Part shown: positions 15,393-24,308 of the stretch, in pieces | How positions within the stretch are numbered: position 1 is the stretch's first letter | Layout: every line of letters starts with the position of its first letter | NCBI GenBank assembly: GCA_964599565.1 | Contig: CAZRFE010000005.1 | Location: 5,012-69,011, forward strand | Length of the DNA: 64,000 nucleotides | Direction: 5' to 3' | Source: JAJUFS01 sp964599565 | GTDB lineage: Bacteria; Pseudomonadota; Gammaproteobacteria; Natronospirales; JAJUFS01 | Program-made: the position numbers and the translations under genes | Notes under the pieces: generated by a model | Seen by the model: the letters and a program-made list of their open reading frames with translations, nothing else | Told to the model about the DNA's origin: nothing | The model's database searches: none

Positions 15393-16439
15393 ATGACACA
15401 GCAGCCGATACCATCTGCCGTTTTCCGCACGGAGAACCTTGCAGTCGATGAACAGTTCGAGGCCTGGCGCGAGCGGATTGGCGTGATCTTCGATGTCGCG
15501 CCGCTCGCGGACGCCGCCGATGGCTTCCTCGCGGAGGCGGATGCGTTTCATCTCGGCGAGATGGTGATGACGCGAACGCAGTTCGCGCCGCAACGCTTCC
15601 GGCGCAGCGAGCGGCAGTTGCGCTCCGACATGATCGATCACTATCTCGTGCAGTATTACCGCGAGGGCGGATACGTCGGTGACGTCGGTGGACGCACGCT
15701 CCGGATCCTGCCGGGTTCCGTTTCCGTGCTCGATCTTGCAAAGCCGCTGCACACGCAGGCGTGCGATGCGGAAAACATCGCGCTCATCGTGCCGCGCGAT
15801 GTCATGAACTCCCTGTTGCCGAACACCGATGACCTGCATGGAACGGTGCTGCAGCCGGCGAGTGCCGCACTGCTTGTCGATCACATCACCTCGCTGGAGC
15901 GCCGGCTGCCGGCGCTCGACGGCACGCAGGTGCCGCACATTGCGCGCGCCACCTGCGATCTGCTCGCGGCGAGCATCCTGCCGAGCAACGCGAATCTCGA
16001 ACGCGCGCATCGGCAGATACAGTCCATACGGCTGGAACAGGCGCGCCGCTTCATCGATGAGCGGCTCGGTTCCGCGGCGCTGTCGCCGGATAACATCTGC
16101 CGCAGCCTCGGCATGTCGCGCTCGCAGCTTTATGCCCTGTTCAGGTCGAGCGGCGGCGTTGCGGAATACATCCAGAAACGCCGCCTGCTGCGCATCCATG
16201 CGGCGCTTGCCGATCCCGATGACCATCGCACGATCGCCGCGCTCGCCGCGGAGCATGGTTTCAGCAGCCAGGCGCAGGTCAGCCGCGCATTCCGCCAGCG
16301 TTTCGGTTACGCGCCAAGCGACATCCGGCGCGAGTGCGGCGCGCGCTTCACGCGCGCGGAAACTGCAACGCGCACGCATCGCCACGTGCAGGACGGCGAA
16401 CCGGGTTTCGATGACTGGATACGCAGCCTGCGCAACTGA
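15393..16439 (+). CDS. AraC family transcriptional regulator
   Basis: 348 residues. The ATG follows a run of seven G. The N-terminal part (residues 10-200) fits the AraC-binding-like domain found in members that begin FRTENLAVDEQFEAWRERIG. The C-terminal AraC HTH is complete: LSPDNICRSLGMSRSQLYALF, then TIAALAAEHGFSSQAQVSRAF and FRQRFGYAPSDIRRE. The ligand and targets are not evident. It stands alone and is divergent from the degenerate GGDEF gene, which may be its target. It ends six bases before a 100-N gap. Confidence 0.9.
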   Translation: MTQQPIPSAVFRTENLAVDEQFEAWRERIGVIFDVAPLADAADGFLAEADAFHLGEMVMTRTQFAPQRFRRSERQLRSDMIDHYLVQYYREGGYVGDVGGRTLRILPGSVSVLDLAKPLHTQACDAENIALIVPRDVMNSLLPNTDDLHGTVLQPASAALLVDHITSLERRLPALDGTQVPHIARATCDLLAASILPSNANLERAHRQIQSIRLEQARRFIDERLGSAALSPDNICRSLGMSRSQLYALFRSSGGVAEYIQKRRLLRIHAALADPDDHRTIAALAAEHGFSSQAQVSRAFRQRFGYAPSDIRRECGARFTRAETATRTHRHVQDGEPGFDDWIRSLRN

Positions 16440-16445
16440 CCGCGC

Positions 16446-16545
16446 NNNNNNNNNNNNNNNNNNNNNNNNNNNNNNNNNNNNNNNNNNNNNNNNNNNNNNN
16501 NNNNNNNNNNNNNNNNNNNNNNNNNNNNNNNNNNNNNNNNNNNNN
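16446..16545. other. Scaffold gap between genes
   Basis: 100 N with no duplicated flank. It falls between the convergent AraC gene (stop at 16439) and NYN gene (stop at 16549), so no coding sequence is visibly lost, but the true length of the missing piece is unknown. Confidence 0.9.
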
Positions 16546-16548
16546 GCG

Positions 16549-17280
16549 TTACCGGCCTGATTTTTTCGGTTTGAGCCGCACGAAGATATGCACGTTCGAT
16601 GAGCCGTCGCCGAGCGCCTCTTCCTTTACATCAAGATACTTTTTCTGCCGGACGAGTTCGCCGAGCTTCTGGCAGCCGTAGTTGCGCGGATCGAACGCCG
16701 GGTTGTTCTTGTTGATGATGGAGCCGACGATCGAGAGCAAGGCCCAGCCATCCTCGCCGGCAGCGGCCGTTACCGCGGACCGCAGCATCGGCTCGAGTTT
16801 CTCGGGACCCTGCTTGCTTTCGGGTATCGGCGTCGGTTCCGGCTTGAGAATCTCGGTGTAGATGAACTTGTCGCAGGCAGCCACGAAGGGCTGCGGTGTC
16901 TTCCGTTCGCCGAAACCATAGACGGGAAGGCCGGCTTCCCGGATGCGCGTGGCAAGACGCGTGAAGTCGCTGTCGGACGAGACCAGGCAGAAACCGTCCA
17001 GCTTGCCGATGTGCAGCAGGTCCATGGCGTCGATGATCAGCGCGGAATCCGTGGCGTTCTTTCCCCTGGTATAGCCGAACTGCTGGATCGGCTGGATGGC
17101 GAGTTCAAGCAGCACGCCTTTCCAGCTTGAAAGCTGCGATGTGGTCCAGTCGCCGTAGGCGCGTTTCACGCTGGCGGTGCCGTAGCGGGAAACCTCTTCG
17201 AGAAGCTCGCGAATCGTTGCGGGCTGCGCATTGTCGGCGTCGATCAATACCGCGAGGTTTTCGCCCTTCTTTGTGTCCAT
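16549..17280 (-). CDS. NYN-domain ribonuclease-like protein with LOTUS/OST-HTH domain
   Basis: 243 residues starting MDTKKGENLAVLIDADNAQ. The NYN (PIN-like) acidic residues are visible: LIDADNAQ, RAYGDWTTSQ, KNATDSALIIDAMDLL and CLVSSDSDFTRLATRIREAG. This is the LabA/DUF88 layout. Residues 175-243 fit an OST-HTH/LOTUS domain (AAAGEDGWALLSIVGSIINKNNPAFDPRNYG...KLGELVRQKKYLDV), which binds RNA, often G-quadruplex RNA. The likely role is RNA turnover. It stands alone on the minus strand, divergent from murB. Confidence 0.9.
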   Translation of the reverse strand: MDTKKGENLAVLIDADNAQPATIRELLEEVSRYGTASVKRAYGDWTTSQLSSWKGVLLELAIQPIQQFGYTRGKNATDSALIIDAMDLLHIGKLDGFCLVSSDSDFTRLATRIREAGLPVYGFGERKTPQPFVAACDKFIYTEILKPEPTPIPESKQGPEKLEPMLRSAVTAAAGEDGWALLSIVGSIINKNNPAFDPRNYGCQKLGELVRQKKYLDVKEEALGDGSSNVHIFVRLKPKKSGR

Positions 17281-17498
17281 TGTCCTGCCTGCATTGCCTG
17301 TTGGTTTGCGTCTCTGCCAGCGCGCCTGGACGCGCTGAAACACGATTTGAAACACGGTACGTCCTCGCACGGTGCGTGTCGATATCCGGTTCTCCGGCGC
17401 CTTGAAACCGCAAGCCGCAGTGCATTCCACCTTTTCTCTGCGCATGCCTCCTGTGCTTAAATACGGGCGGTCGCAACACTGCCCGGGAAATCAACGCC

Positions 17499-18536
17499 TT
17501 GAACGCCTTCGATGCCAGCGTCGATCACGATCTGCAATCGCTGAACACGCTCGCCGTGCCGTCGCGTGCGGCGCGCTTCGTGCGCGTTGAGGATGAAGCC
17601 GCGTTGAAGGACGCGCTTTCATTCGCGCGCGAACAGCGGCTTCCCGTGCTGGTGCTTGGCGGCGGCAGCAACGTGGTGCTGCCGGAACGCTTCGACGGGC
17701 TCGTGATCCAGGTTGCGATCAAGGGCATCGGGATTGTTGCGGAAGACGATGAGTGCGCGTGGGTCCAGGCGGGCGCGGGCGAAACATGGCAGGACCTCGT
17801 CGAGTTCGCGCTGCAGGGAAACCTTTCCGGTATCGAGAATCTTTCGCTGATTCCCGGCACCGTCGGTGCCGCACCGATCCAGAACATCGGCGCGTACGGC
17901 GTGGAGCTCGAGAGCGTGTTCGATACGCTCACCGCCGTTCACCGCGAAAGTCTCGAGGAACAGGTGTTCGATGCCGCCGCCTGCGAATTCCAGTACCGCG
18001 ACAGCGTCTTCAAGCATCGCCTGCGCGATACGTTCGTGATCACGCATGTCACGTTGAAGCTTTGCAAGCATGCATCGCTCGATATCACCTACGCGCCGCT
18101 GCGCGATGCGCTGAAGGATGTTCCCGCCGGCGAACTCGGCCCGCGCACGGTGAGCGATGCCGTCATCGCCATTCGCCGCAGCAAGCTTCCGGATCCGGCA
18201 CGCATCCCGAATGCCGGAAGCTTTTTCAAGAATCCGCTCGTAAGCCATGAACAGTTCGAGAAACTCCGGCGCGCGCATCCGGGCATCGTCAGTTACCCGG
18301 TGGATGCAGGCAGGGTGAAGCTCGCCGCCGGATGGTTGCTCGAGCAGGCAGGCTGGCGCGGTCACCAGCAGGAAGGCGTCGGCATGCATGAGCGGCAGGC
18401 GCTGGTACTGGTGAACCCGGGCAGGACATCGGGCGAGCACGTGCTCGGTTATGCGCAGCGCATCCAGGAAGACATCGCGAAACGTTTCGGCGTCACGCTC
18501 GAGCGTGAGCCCGTGGCGTATGTACGTACCGCATGA
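17499..18536 (+). CDS. murB: UDP-N-acetylmuramate dehydrogenase
   Basis: 345 residues from a TTG start. It catalyses the NADPH-dependent reduction of UDP-GlcNAc-enolpyruvate to UDP-MurNAc in peptidoglycan synthesis. The FAD-binding motif VLGGGSNVVL is near residue 53, GIENLSLIPGTVGAAPIQNIGAYG near 110, YRDSVFK near 168, and the catalytic Ser in PNAGSFFKNP near 245. The length and long C-terminal domain (LAAGWLLEQAGWRG...) identify the type I, E. coli-like form. It is separated from other cell-wall genes. The GNAT gene follows after 20 bases on the same strand. Confidence 0.96.
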   Translation: MNAFDASVDHDLQSLNTLAVPSRAARFVRVEDEAALKDALSFAREQRLPVLVLGGGSNVVLPERFDGLVIQVAIKGIGIVAEDDECAWVQAGAGETWQDLVEFALQGNLSGIENLSLIPGTVGAAPIQNIGAYGVELESVFDTLTAVHRESLEEQVFDAAACEFQYRDSVFKHRLRDTFVITHVTLKLCKHASLDITYAPLRDALKDVPAGELGPRTVSDAVIAIRRSKLPDPARIPNAGSFFKNPLVSHEQFEKLRRAHPGIVSYPVDAGRVKLAAGWLLEQAGWRGHQQEGVGMHERQALVLVNPGRTSGEHVLGYAQRIQEDIAKRFGVTLEREPVAYVRTA

Positions 18537-18556
18537 AGCCTTGTGAAGGATCTGCA

Positions 18557-19048
18557 ATGGCAGAAGGCATCTCCCGTTCTTCCGCGACCATCCGGCAGCT
18601 TGGTCCCGGCGATCACGCGTTGATGGACGGCATGCTGAGCATGTTCGCGGTTGCGTTTGACGATGTGCCGACGTACTGCGAGAAGCGCCCGGACCGCGAA
18701 TACACGGACCGGCTGCTCGGTTCGGATTCCTTCATCGCGCTGGTTGCCGTGGAGCAGGGCGAGGTCATCGGCGGACTCGCGGCGTATGAACTCGTGAAGT
18801 TCGAGCAGGCGCGCAGCGAGATCTACATCTACGATCTCGCCGTTGCACAGCCGCACCGCCGCAAGGGAATCGCGAGCGCGCTCATCGGGAAGCTGCAGGC
18901 GATCGCTGCAGGGCGCGGCGCGTATGTGATCTACGTGCAGGCGGATTACGTCGATCCCCCGGCGATCGCGCTCTACACGAAGCTCGGCATTCGCGAAGAG
19001 GTGCTGCATTTCGATATCCCGGTGCCGGCAGAAACGTCCACGTCATAG
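18557..19048 (+). CDS. AAC(3)-I-like aminoglycoside 3-N-acetyltransferase
   Basis: 163 residues with GAAGGA seven bases before the ATG. From memory of AAC(3)-Ia, the match is strong throughout: IRQLGPGDHALMDGMLSMF, TFIALVAV-like strand, KFEQARSEIYIYDLAV, HRRKGIASALI, GAYVIYVQADY and ALYTKLGIREEVLHFDI. The acetyl-CoA loop (HRRKGIA) is intact. These enzymes inactivate gentamicin-type aminoglycosides. Nothing nearby suggests an integron or transposon, so this looks like a resident chromosomal homolog. Its natural substrate may differ. It lies 20 bases after murB. Confidence 0.85.
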   Translation: MAEGISRSSATIRQLGPGDHALMDGMLSMFAVAFDDVPTYCEKRPDREYTDRLLGSDSFIALVAVEQGEVIGGLAAYELVKFEQARSEIYIYDLAVAQPHRRKGIASALIGKLQAIAAGRGAYVIYVQADYVDPPAIALYTKLGIREEVLHFDIPVPAETSTS

Positions 19049-19110
19049 AAGGTTGCGATTCCTCGCAGCGCGAGCGGCTACACTTTGGTGGGCCGCCCGG
19101 AGAAATCGCG

Positions 19111-19902
19111 ATGATCCACATCCGCCGCTTCGCATGCCTCGTGCTGCTGTCGTTGCCGTTCGCGGGGCTCGGCGCGCAGCCTTCCGGTGTCTCGCTGCGC
19201 GTGATGGAAACCGACCCCGCCACGCGCACCGAACTGCATTACGACGAAACCTTCTACCTGCGCATTGCCTACAGCAGCGACCGCCCCGTGCGCATCTTCG
19301 CGCGTCCCTTCTTTCGCGGCGAGCCGGCGATCGCGGGCAACGGCCCCACCACGCACCCCGCCCAGCTGCTGCCGGCGGGCAGCGGCGAAACGCTCGGCTG
19401 GTTCGCGTATCGCGGTTACGCGAACGTGGATGAGGTGCGCATCCGCATGGTGGCGGAGGGCGCGCGCGAACCGCTGACCATGCTTTCCTGGCCCGTCACG
19501 CTTTACTGGGATGATGCGAGGACATCCGCGCGGCGGACATCGCCTGCCTGGGTGACGGATATTGGCCGCGCACAGCAACAGGCAGTATCCGCGCCGTCGC
19601 CAACGAGCGACGAGGACCTGTGGCTCGGTGAACTCATCATCATGGCGGTGTTCGCCCTGATCGTGCTTGCCGTCGGCTGGCCGGCCTGGGGCTGGGCGAA
19701 GTGGCGCGAGAAGTGGAAGCTTGCCGCCGGCGTGCCGCTTGCGATCCTGGCGCTGTGGATACTCGTGCTCGTCATGAGCTGGATCGCGGATCCGACCGCG
19801 CACAATCTCTGGCCGTTCGAGCTGCTGATGTGGGCGATCGGCACGTTCATCTACATGAGCGTTGTTGCCATCGCGCGCCGTGTAAGTCTCATGCGCGCGT
19901 AA
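19111..19902 (+). CDS. Exported protein with C-terminal membrane helices, unknown function
   Basis: 263 residues. A signal peptide (RRFACLVLLSLPFAGLGAQ) precedes a periplasmic beta-rich domain of about 140 residues (FYLRIAYSSDRPVRIFARPFFRG, LLPAGSGETLGWFAYRG), then three membrane helices near residues 170-190, 205-225 and 235-253. The domain pattern suggests a sensor or binding module displayed on the membrane. No family is recognised. It lies 75 bases before a DrrAB-type ABC transporter on the same strand and could be part of that unit. Confidence 0.7.
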   Translation: MIHIRRFACLVLLSLPFAGLGAQPSGVSLRVMETDPATRTELHYDETFYLRIAYSSDRPVRIFARPFFRGEPAIAGNGPTTHPAQLLPAGSGETLGWFAYRGYANVDEVRIRMVAEGAREPLTMLSWPVTLYWDDARTSARRTSPAWVTDIGRAQQQAVSAPSPTSDEDLWLGELIIMAVFALIVLAVGWPAWGWAKWREKWKLAAGVPLAILALWILVLVMSWIADPTAHNLWPFELLMWAIGTFIYMSVVAIARRVSLMRA

Positions 19903-19977
19903 GCGGCGAGGATTGCGGCATCGTGGCGAGCCATGTAAAAAGGCTTTCCGGAATGCAACGCAACGAGATTTTTTCCC

Positions 19978-20940
19978 ATGACAGCCGCCATCGAAACCCT
20001 CGCGCTGCTCAAGACCTTCGGCGAGACGCACGCGGTCAACGGCATCGATCTTGCCGTGGAACGCGGCACCGTCTTCGGACTGCTCGGCCCGAACGGCGCG
20101 GGCAAGACCACGACCATCCGCATGCTCGCCACGCTGCTGAAACCCGACGGCGGCTCCGCCCGCGTGCTCGGTCACGACGTCGTGAAGGACGCCGGGACGG
20201 TGCGCGCGAAGGTCAGCCTCACGGGACAGTTCGCGTCCGTGGATGAAGACCTGACCGCGCACGAAAATCTTGTGCTGATTGCGCGCCTGCTCGGATTCTC
20301 CTGGGCGGCGGCGCGCGTTCGCGCGAAGGAACTGCTCGATGCGTTCGAGCTTGCGGAGGCCGCGAGCCGCCAGGTGCGCACGTTCTCCGGTGGCATGCGC
20401 CGCCGGCTCGATATCGCGGCAAGCCTGGTGCTGACATCGGAAATGCTGTTTCTCGATGAACCGACGACGGGCCTTGATCCGCGTTCGCGCAACCAGGTGT
20501 GGGACATCGTGCGGGCCATCGCGGCCGAAGGCACGACCGTGCTGCTCACGACGCAGTACCTCGAGGAGGCGGACCGCCTCGCCGACCGTCTTGCCGTGAT
20601 CGATCACGGCAGGCTGATCGCCGAGGGTACGAGCCGCGAGCTGAAGCGATCCGTCGGCGGCAGCACGCTGCACGTGCAGGTTGCGGACGAACAGCGCCGG
20701 CCTGAAACCGAAACCTTGCTGCGACAGGTGTTCGGCGTCGATGTGCACGCGGACAGTGGCGACAGCGCGATGTCGGTGCGTGTTGCGCGCGATGAACTTG
20801 TGCCGCAGGCGCTGGCGGCGCTGTCGAACGCGGGCATCGCCGTGCACGAGTTCTCGCTCGCGCAGCCGAGCCTTGATGATGTGTTCTTTGCATTGACCGG
20901 CCGTGCCGCGGAAGCGCAGGCCGGGGAGGAAGCGGCATGA
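19978..20940 (+). CDS. ABC transporter ATP-binding protein, DrrA family
   Basis: 320 residues. Walker A GPNGAGKTTT near residue 38, Q-loop in LTGQFASVDEDLTAHENL, signature FSGGMRRRLDIAASL near residue 140, Walker B MLFLDEPTTGLD near 158, and the H-loop replaced by a Gln in LLTTQYLEEADRLADR, as is usual in DrrA proteins. The C-terminal extension (residues 220-320) is the DrrA-type regulatory region. It powers an exporter whose permease gene follows with an ATGA overlap. The substrate is unknown; family members export drugs or lipids. Confidence 0.93.
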   Translation: MTAAIETLALLKTFGETHAVNGIDLAVERGTVFGLLGPNGAGKTTTIRMLATLLKPDGGSARVLGHDVVKDAGTVRAKVSLTGQFASVDEDLTAHENLVLIARLLGFSWAAARVRAKELLDAFELAEAASRQVRTFSGGMRRRLDIAASLVLTSEMLFLDEPTTGLDPRSRNQVWDIVRAIAAEGTTVLLTTQYLEEADRLADRLAVIDHGRLIAEGTSRELKRSVGGSTLHVQVADEQRRPETETLLRQVFGVDVHADSGDSAMSVRVARDELVPQALAALSNAGIAVHEFSLAQPSLDDVFFALTGRAAEAQAGEEAA

Positions 20941-21746
20941 GCAACGGAACCCTGCACCAGGCCCTGTCACGCCAGGAACGTCCGCCGCGCGCAAGCGCGC
21001 TGTCCGCGTCGCTCACGCTGGCGTGGCGCGCGGCGCTAAAGATCAAGCACGTGCCGTTCCAGCTGTTCGACGTCATCGTGTTCCCGATCATGTCGACGGT
21101 GATGTTCACCTACCTCTTCGGCGGCGCGCTCGCCGGTTCCACCGAGGCGTACCTTCAATACCTGCTGCCCGGCATCGTGGTGCAGACGATGGTGTTCCTG
21201 ACGGTATACACCGGCGTCGGACTGAACACGGACATCACGAAAGGATTGTTCGACCGCTTCCGTTCACTGCCGATCTGGCAGCCGGCGCCGATCATCGGCG
21301 CGCTGGTCGGCGATCTCATGCGTTACGCGCTCGCCGCCGTCGTCGTGCTGATCGTCGGGTTCCTGCTCGGCTTCCGTCCCGAGGCCGGCGTGCTCGGCGT
21401 GGTGCTCGCCATCGCGCTCATGCTGGTGTTCGCATCCGCGGTGTCGTGGCTGTGGATCATCGTCGGCATGCTGGTGCGCTCGCCGGAATCGGTGATGACG
21501 ACGAGCTTCCTGCTGCTGTTCCCGATGACCTTCGTCAGCAACATCTTCGTCGATCCGGCAACCATGCCCGGCTGGCTGCAGGCGGTTGTCGGCGTCAACC
21601 CCGTATCGCATCTTGCAACCGCCGCGCGCGGGCTGATGCACGGCAATGCAGCGGCGAGCGACATCATCTGGGTGCTGGCCGCCTCCGCGATCGTCACGGT
21701 CGTCTTCGCGCCGGTCGCGATGCGGATGTATTACCGCGAGCGGTAG
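20937..21746 (+). CDS. ABC-2 type permease, DrrB family
   Basis: 269 residues, overlapping the ATPase gene by four bases. After a cytoplasmic N-terminus it has six helices, with the DrrB-like FPIMSTVMFTYLFGGALAGS at the first, LPGIVVQTMVFLTVYTGVGL, GLFDRFRSLPIWQPAPIIGAL (the coupling region), and MTFVSNIFVDPATMPGWLQAVVGVNPVSH before the last helix. It forms the membrane channel of the exporter with the preceding ATPase. The two-gene unit ends in a strong terminator. Confidence 0.93.
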   Translation: MSNGTLHQALSRQERPPRASALSASLTLAWRAALKIKHVPFQLFDVIVFPIMSTVMFTYLFGGALAGSTEAYLQYLLPGIVVQTMVFLTVYTGVGLNTDITKGLFDRFRSLPIWQPAPIIGALVGDLMRYALAAVVVLIVGFLLGFRPEAGVLGVVLAIALMLVFASAVSWLWIIVGMLVRSPESVMTTSFLLLFPMTFVSNIFVDPATMPGWLQAVVGVNPVSHLATAARGLMHGNAAASDIIWVLAASAIVTVVFAPVAMRMYYRER

Positions 21747-21767
21747 AAATCCGCCGCGCAGGAAAAA

Positions 21768-21784
21768 GCCCCGCATCGCGGGGC
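21768..21784. terminator. Bidirectional terminator after the ABC operon
   Basis: AAAAA-GCCCCGC-ATC-GCGGGGC-TTTTTTTT. Strong on both strands; the convergent XRE gene at 21824 may share it. Confidence 0.88.
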
Positions 21785-21823
21785 TTTTTTTCGGAAGCCG
21801 CATCGACGGTTTCCTCGCCTGCA

Positions 21824-22033
21824 TCAGAAGTCGAACAGATCTCCCGGTTTCACCTTCAGCGCCTTCGCGATCTGGGCGAGCGTCGCGAAGCTCGGCCCCG
21901 TGATGCCCCGTTCGATGTTGCTGATGGCCTGGTAGGAAACATTCACCTTCTCGGCGAGCTGTTCCTGGGTCAGCGCCCGGTCTTTCCTGAGCTGTCTCAG
22001 CTTCTTTCCAAACTGTCTTTCCAGCATTGGCAT
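21824..22033 (-). CDS. XRE family HTH regulator
   Basis: 69 residues from the ATG at 22033, chosen because GGGAGG lies seven to eight bases upstream. One HTH_3 domain fills it: FGKKLRQLRKDRALTQEQLAEKVNVSYQAISNIERG followed by SFATLAQIAKALKVKPGDLF. It is a DNA-binding repressor-type protein with no effector domain. It is divergent from the 22150 gene, with an AT-rich 116-base interval between them that probably carries its operator. Confidence 0.85.
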   Translation of the reverse strand: MPMLERQFGKKLRQLRKDRALTQEQLAEKVNVSYQAISNIERGITGPSFATLAQIAKALKVKPGDLFDF

Positions 22034-22149
22034 GGACGGTTCCTCCCTAAAACCGTCCCTGACTTTATTCAACGGATAATTGAGTTATTATCAAGCTATG
22101 GTTGAGTTTGCGATTGGCGCACGGATGGAACCTTTTCAGGGAGCTGAAG

Positions 22150-22590
22150 ATGAACGAATCACGGAACGATTCGGCCGCAGGGCTGAAGACGAAGCGGGAA
22201 CTCGTGGAAGCGCTGAATGCGGTGGTGCTGGCGTGGGACGGACGCGAGCCGCTGGGCCGGGTGCGTGATCACGCGCTGGGCGGGCTGCTTGCGCAGCTGT
22301 TCGGCTGCCCGCTGTTCATCGGCGAACAGCACTGGCTGGATCTGTGCGAGATCTGGCGTTCCCGCGGCGCGCGTGCGCCGGATGCGTGGCTGCGCGAGAT
22401 ATGGCTGATGACGCTCGCGCAATGGCTGCTCTATCTCGATGCATCGGGTTTCGCCGCGGGTTCGCTGCCGGACCCGGAAGGCCCCTCGCTTGTGCACCGG
22501 GTGTCGTCGCCGTTCCTCGGGCATCCGCAGCCGCGTTCCGGCGACGGGCCGATGGCGCTGCCATTCGGATTCGTGCGGCCCGGAGCATGA
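22150..22590 (+). CDS. Hypothetical protein
   Basis: 146 residues from ATG 22150 (CAGGGAG upstream). The protein is Trp- and Leu-rich in the middle (EQHWLDLCEIWRSRGARAPDAWLREIWLMTLAQWLLYLD) and ends in a Pro/Gly-rich tail. It has no signal peptide or clear membrane segment. No family is recognised. It is divergent from the small XRE regulator, which may control it. Confidence 0.55.
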   Translation: MNESRNDSAAGLKTKRELVEALNAVVLAWDGREPLGRVRDHALGGLLAQLFGCPLFIGEQHWLDLCEIWRSRGARAPDAWLREIWLMTLAQWLLYLDASGFAAGSLPDPEGPSLVHRVSSPFLGHPQPRSGDGPMALPFGFVRPGA

Positions 22591-22598
22591 GGCGGCGT

Positions 22599-23165
22599 TC
22601 AGCGAGCCAACGCGGAATGCGCGACATCGCCATCCATCAGCGCGGCGATTTCCTTCACCACGCTGCGAAAGCGGATCGCCTGGACGAGGTAAAGCAGCGC
22701 AAGGATGAGCGCGAGAAAGCCAAGCATCATCGCCTCCGCGACGAATGCATCCGGCAGCGCCGGTGAATCCGCCTCAAGCGTCAGCGTCGTGAAGAGTGCG
22801 ACGAACATGATCGTCCACCAGTAGCAGTAGCCGGTCGCTTCCACGCTGCTGTTCATGCGGTTGAAGCGCACGATGCCGCGCATCAGCGGCGTGTAGTTCA
22901 GCGCAATGAACCGCGGCTGAAACGACTCGCGGAACGCAATGGCATGTTCATCGAACGCGCGAAAGGCGAGCGGCGGGAAGATGCCGCCGGAAAATGCCGG
23001 CGCGACATCTGCGATTGCGGGCAGCCCATGCGCACCGAAGGCAACCTTTCTCGTGGCGGTGAAGACCGGGATGCCGAACGTCCAGTATCCGCGCACCCAG
23101 AATATCGACATGACGAGCTCGGCAACGGCAGCGAGGAACGTCAGCGGGAAAAGCCATTCGAGCAT
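22599..23165 (-). CDS. Hypothetical membrane protein
   Basis: 188 residues. Hydrophobic helices occur at residues 3-25 (WLFPLTFLAAVAELVMSIFW), around 120-137 (YWWTIMFVALFTTLTL) and 143-165 (FVAEAMMLGFLALILALLYLV). A polar region of about 90 residues lies between the first and second. No family is recognised. It is convergent with the 22150 gene, only eight bases apart, and divergent from the YihY gene. Confidence 0.65.
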   Translation of the reverse strand: MLEWLFPLTFLAAVAELVMSIFWVRGYWTFGIPVFTATRKVAFGAHGLPAIADVAPAFSGGIFPPLAFRAFDEHAIAFRESFQPRFIALNYTPLMRGIVRFNRMNSSVEATGYCYWWTIMFVALFTTLTLEADSPALPDAFVAEAMMLGFLALILALLYLVQAIRFRSVVKEIAALMDGDVAHSALAR

Positions 23166-23309
23166 CGGAATTTCTTCTGTTGCAGGATGTGCAGGGAACA
23201 TAACATGCGATGCCGCGCGCGGCAGCGGATACCCGTAAAGAGAATCCGATATTTACACCGCCCCGGTGCGCACCCATCGTTGCGCTTCGCCATGATGCCG
23301 GAGCACGCG

Positions 23310-24203
23310 ATGTTCCATGGAGTCTCCCCAAAGCAGTTCGCGCTTGATCTTTACAGGGAAATCAGCGAGGACAACGTCTTCAATGGCGCGGCCGCGCTTG
23401 GCTACTACCTGACGCTCGCCATCTTTCCCGCGTTCATCCTGCTGATGACCATCATTCCCTACCTGCCGGTGGAGAACGTCGACCAGGCGATCATGGATGT
23501 CGTCGGCAAGGCATTGCCAGCCGACGCATCCAGCATGGTGCAGCGTGTGGTGACGGAAGTGACGGGCGACCGTCGCGGCGGACTGCTGTCCTTCGGCGTG
23601 CTCGCAACGCTGTGGGCGGCATCGACCGGCATGTACGCGATCATGCGGCAGCTCAACTTCACCTACGATGTCGAGGAAGCGCGCAGCTTCATCCGCGCGC
23701 GGCTGACGGCGATACTGCTGAGCCTGCTGTTCGGCGTGCTCGTCATCGGTGCGTTCTCGCTTGTCGTGCTCGGCGATGTCATCGAGGGCTGGGCGCGCGC
23801 GGACCTCGGCGCCGGCGGTGCGATCCTTGCGCTGTTCGCGGCGTTTCGCTGGCTGGTGATCGTGCTCGCGCTGCTGCTCGGCTTCGCGATCATCTACAAG
23901 TTCGGTCCGAACGTCGAACAGGAATTCCGCTTCATCACGCCCGGCAGCGTGCTCGGCGTGATACTGCTTGTCGCAGCGTCGCTCGGCTTTGCGCTCTACG
24001 TCGGCAACTTCGCGGACTACAACAAGACATACGGCAGCATCGGCGCGGTGATCATCCTGATGCTGTGGCTTTACATCGCCGGCCTCGTGATTCTCATCGG
24101 CTCCGAGATCAATGCGCTGATCGAGCACTACAGCCCGAAGGGAAAGCAGAAAGGCGAAAGGCGGGAGGGCAACCATGCGGGTGCGCCGCTGCACGATGCA
24201 TAG
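23310..24203 (+). CDS. YihY/virulence factor BrkB family membrane protein
   Basis: 297 residues from the ATG with GGAG nine bases upstream; ATG 23292 is an alternative. Six helices and the family motifs are present: LDLYREISEDNVFNGAAALGYYLTLAIFPAFILL near the start, LLSFGVLATLWAASTGMYAIMRQLNFTYDVEE, RARLTAILLSL, FGPNVEQEFRFITPGSVLGVILLVAASLGFALYVGNFADYNKTYGSIG and a final IYIAGL-like helix. YihY proteins are inner-membrane proteins, earlier mistaken for RNase BN. The transported or handled substrate is unknown. Confidence 0.93.
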   Translation: MFHGVSPKQFALDLYREISEDNVFNGAAALGYYLTLAIFPAFILLMTIIPYLPVENVDQAIMDVVGKALPADASSMVQRVVTEVTGDRRGGLLSFGVLATLWAASTGMYAIMRQLNFTYDVEEARSFIRARLTAILLSLLFGVLVIGAFSLVVLGDVIEGWARADLGAGGAILALFAAFRWLVIVLALLLGFAIIYKFGPNVEQEFRFITPGSVLGVILLVAASLGFALYVGNFADYNKTYGSIGAVIILMLWLYIAGLVILIGSEINALIEHYSPKGKQKGERREGNHAGAPLHDA

Positions 24204-24308
24204 CACGGCATGGGCGGTTCGGCGTCCCGCATGCCTGCATCACCTTGCTTGAAGCACGCCGATACACCCATACGTTCATTGCATGAAGGATGAAAGAGGC
24301 TTAAAGCA

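Noticed and set aside
19078..20994. 638-residue minus-strand frame across the ABC transporter region
   Set aside because: It is antisense to three plus-strand genes with strong family motifs and has an Arg/His-rich shadow composition.
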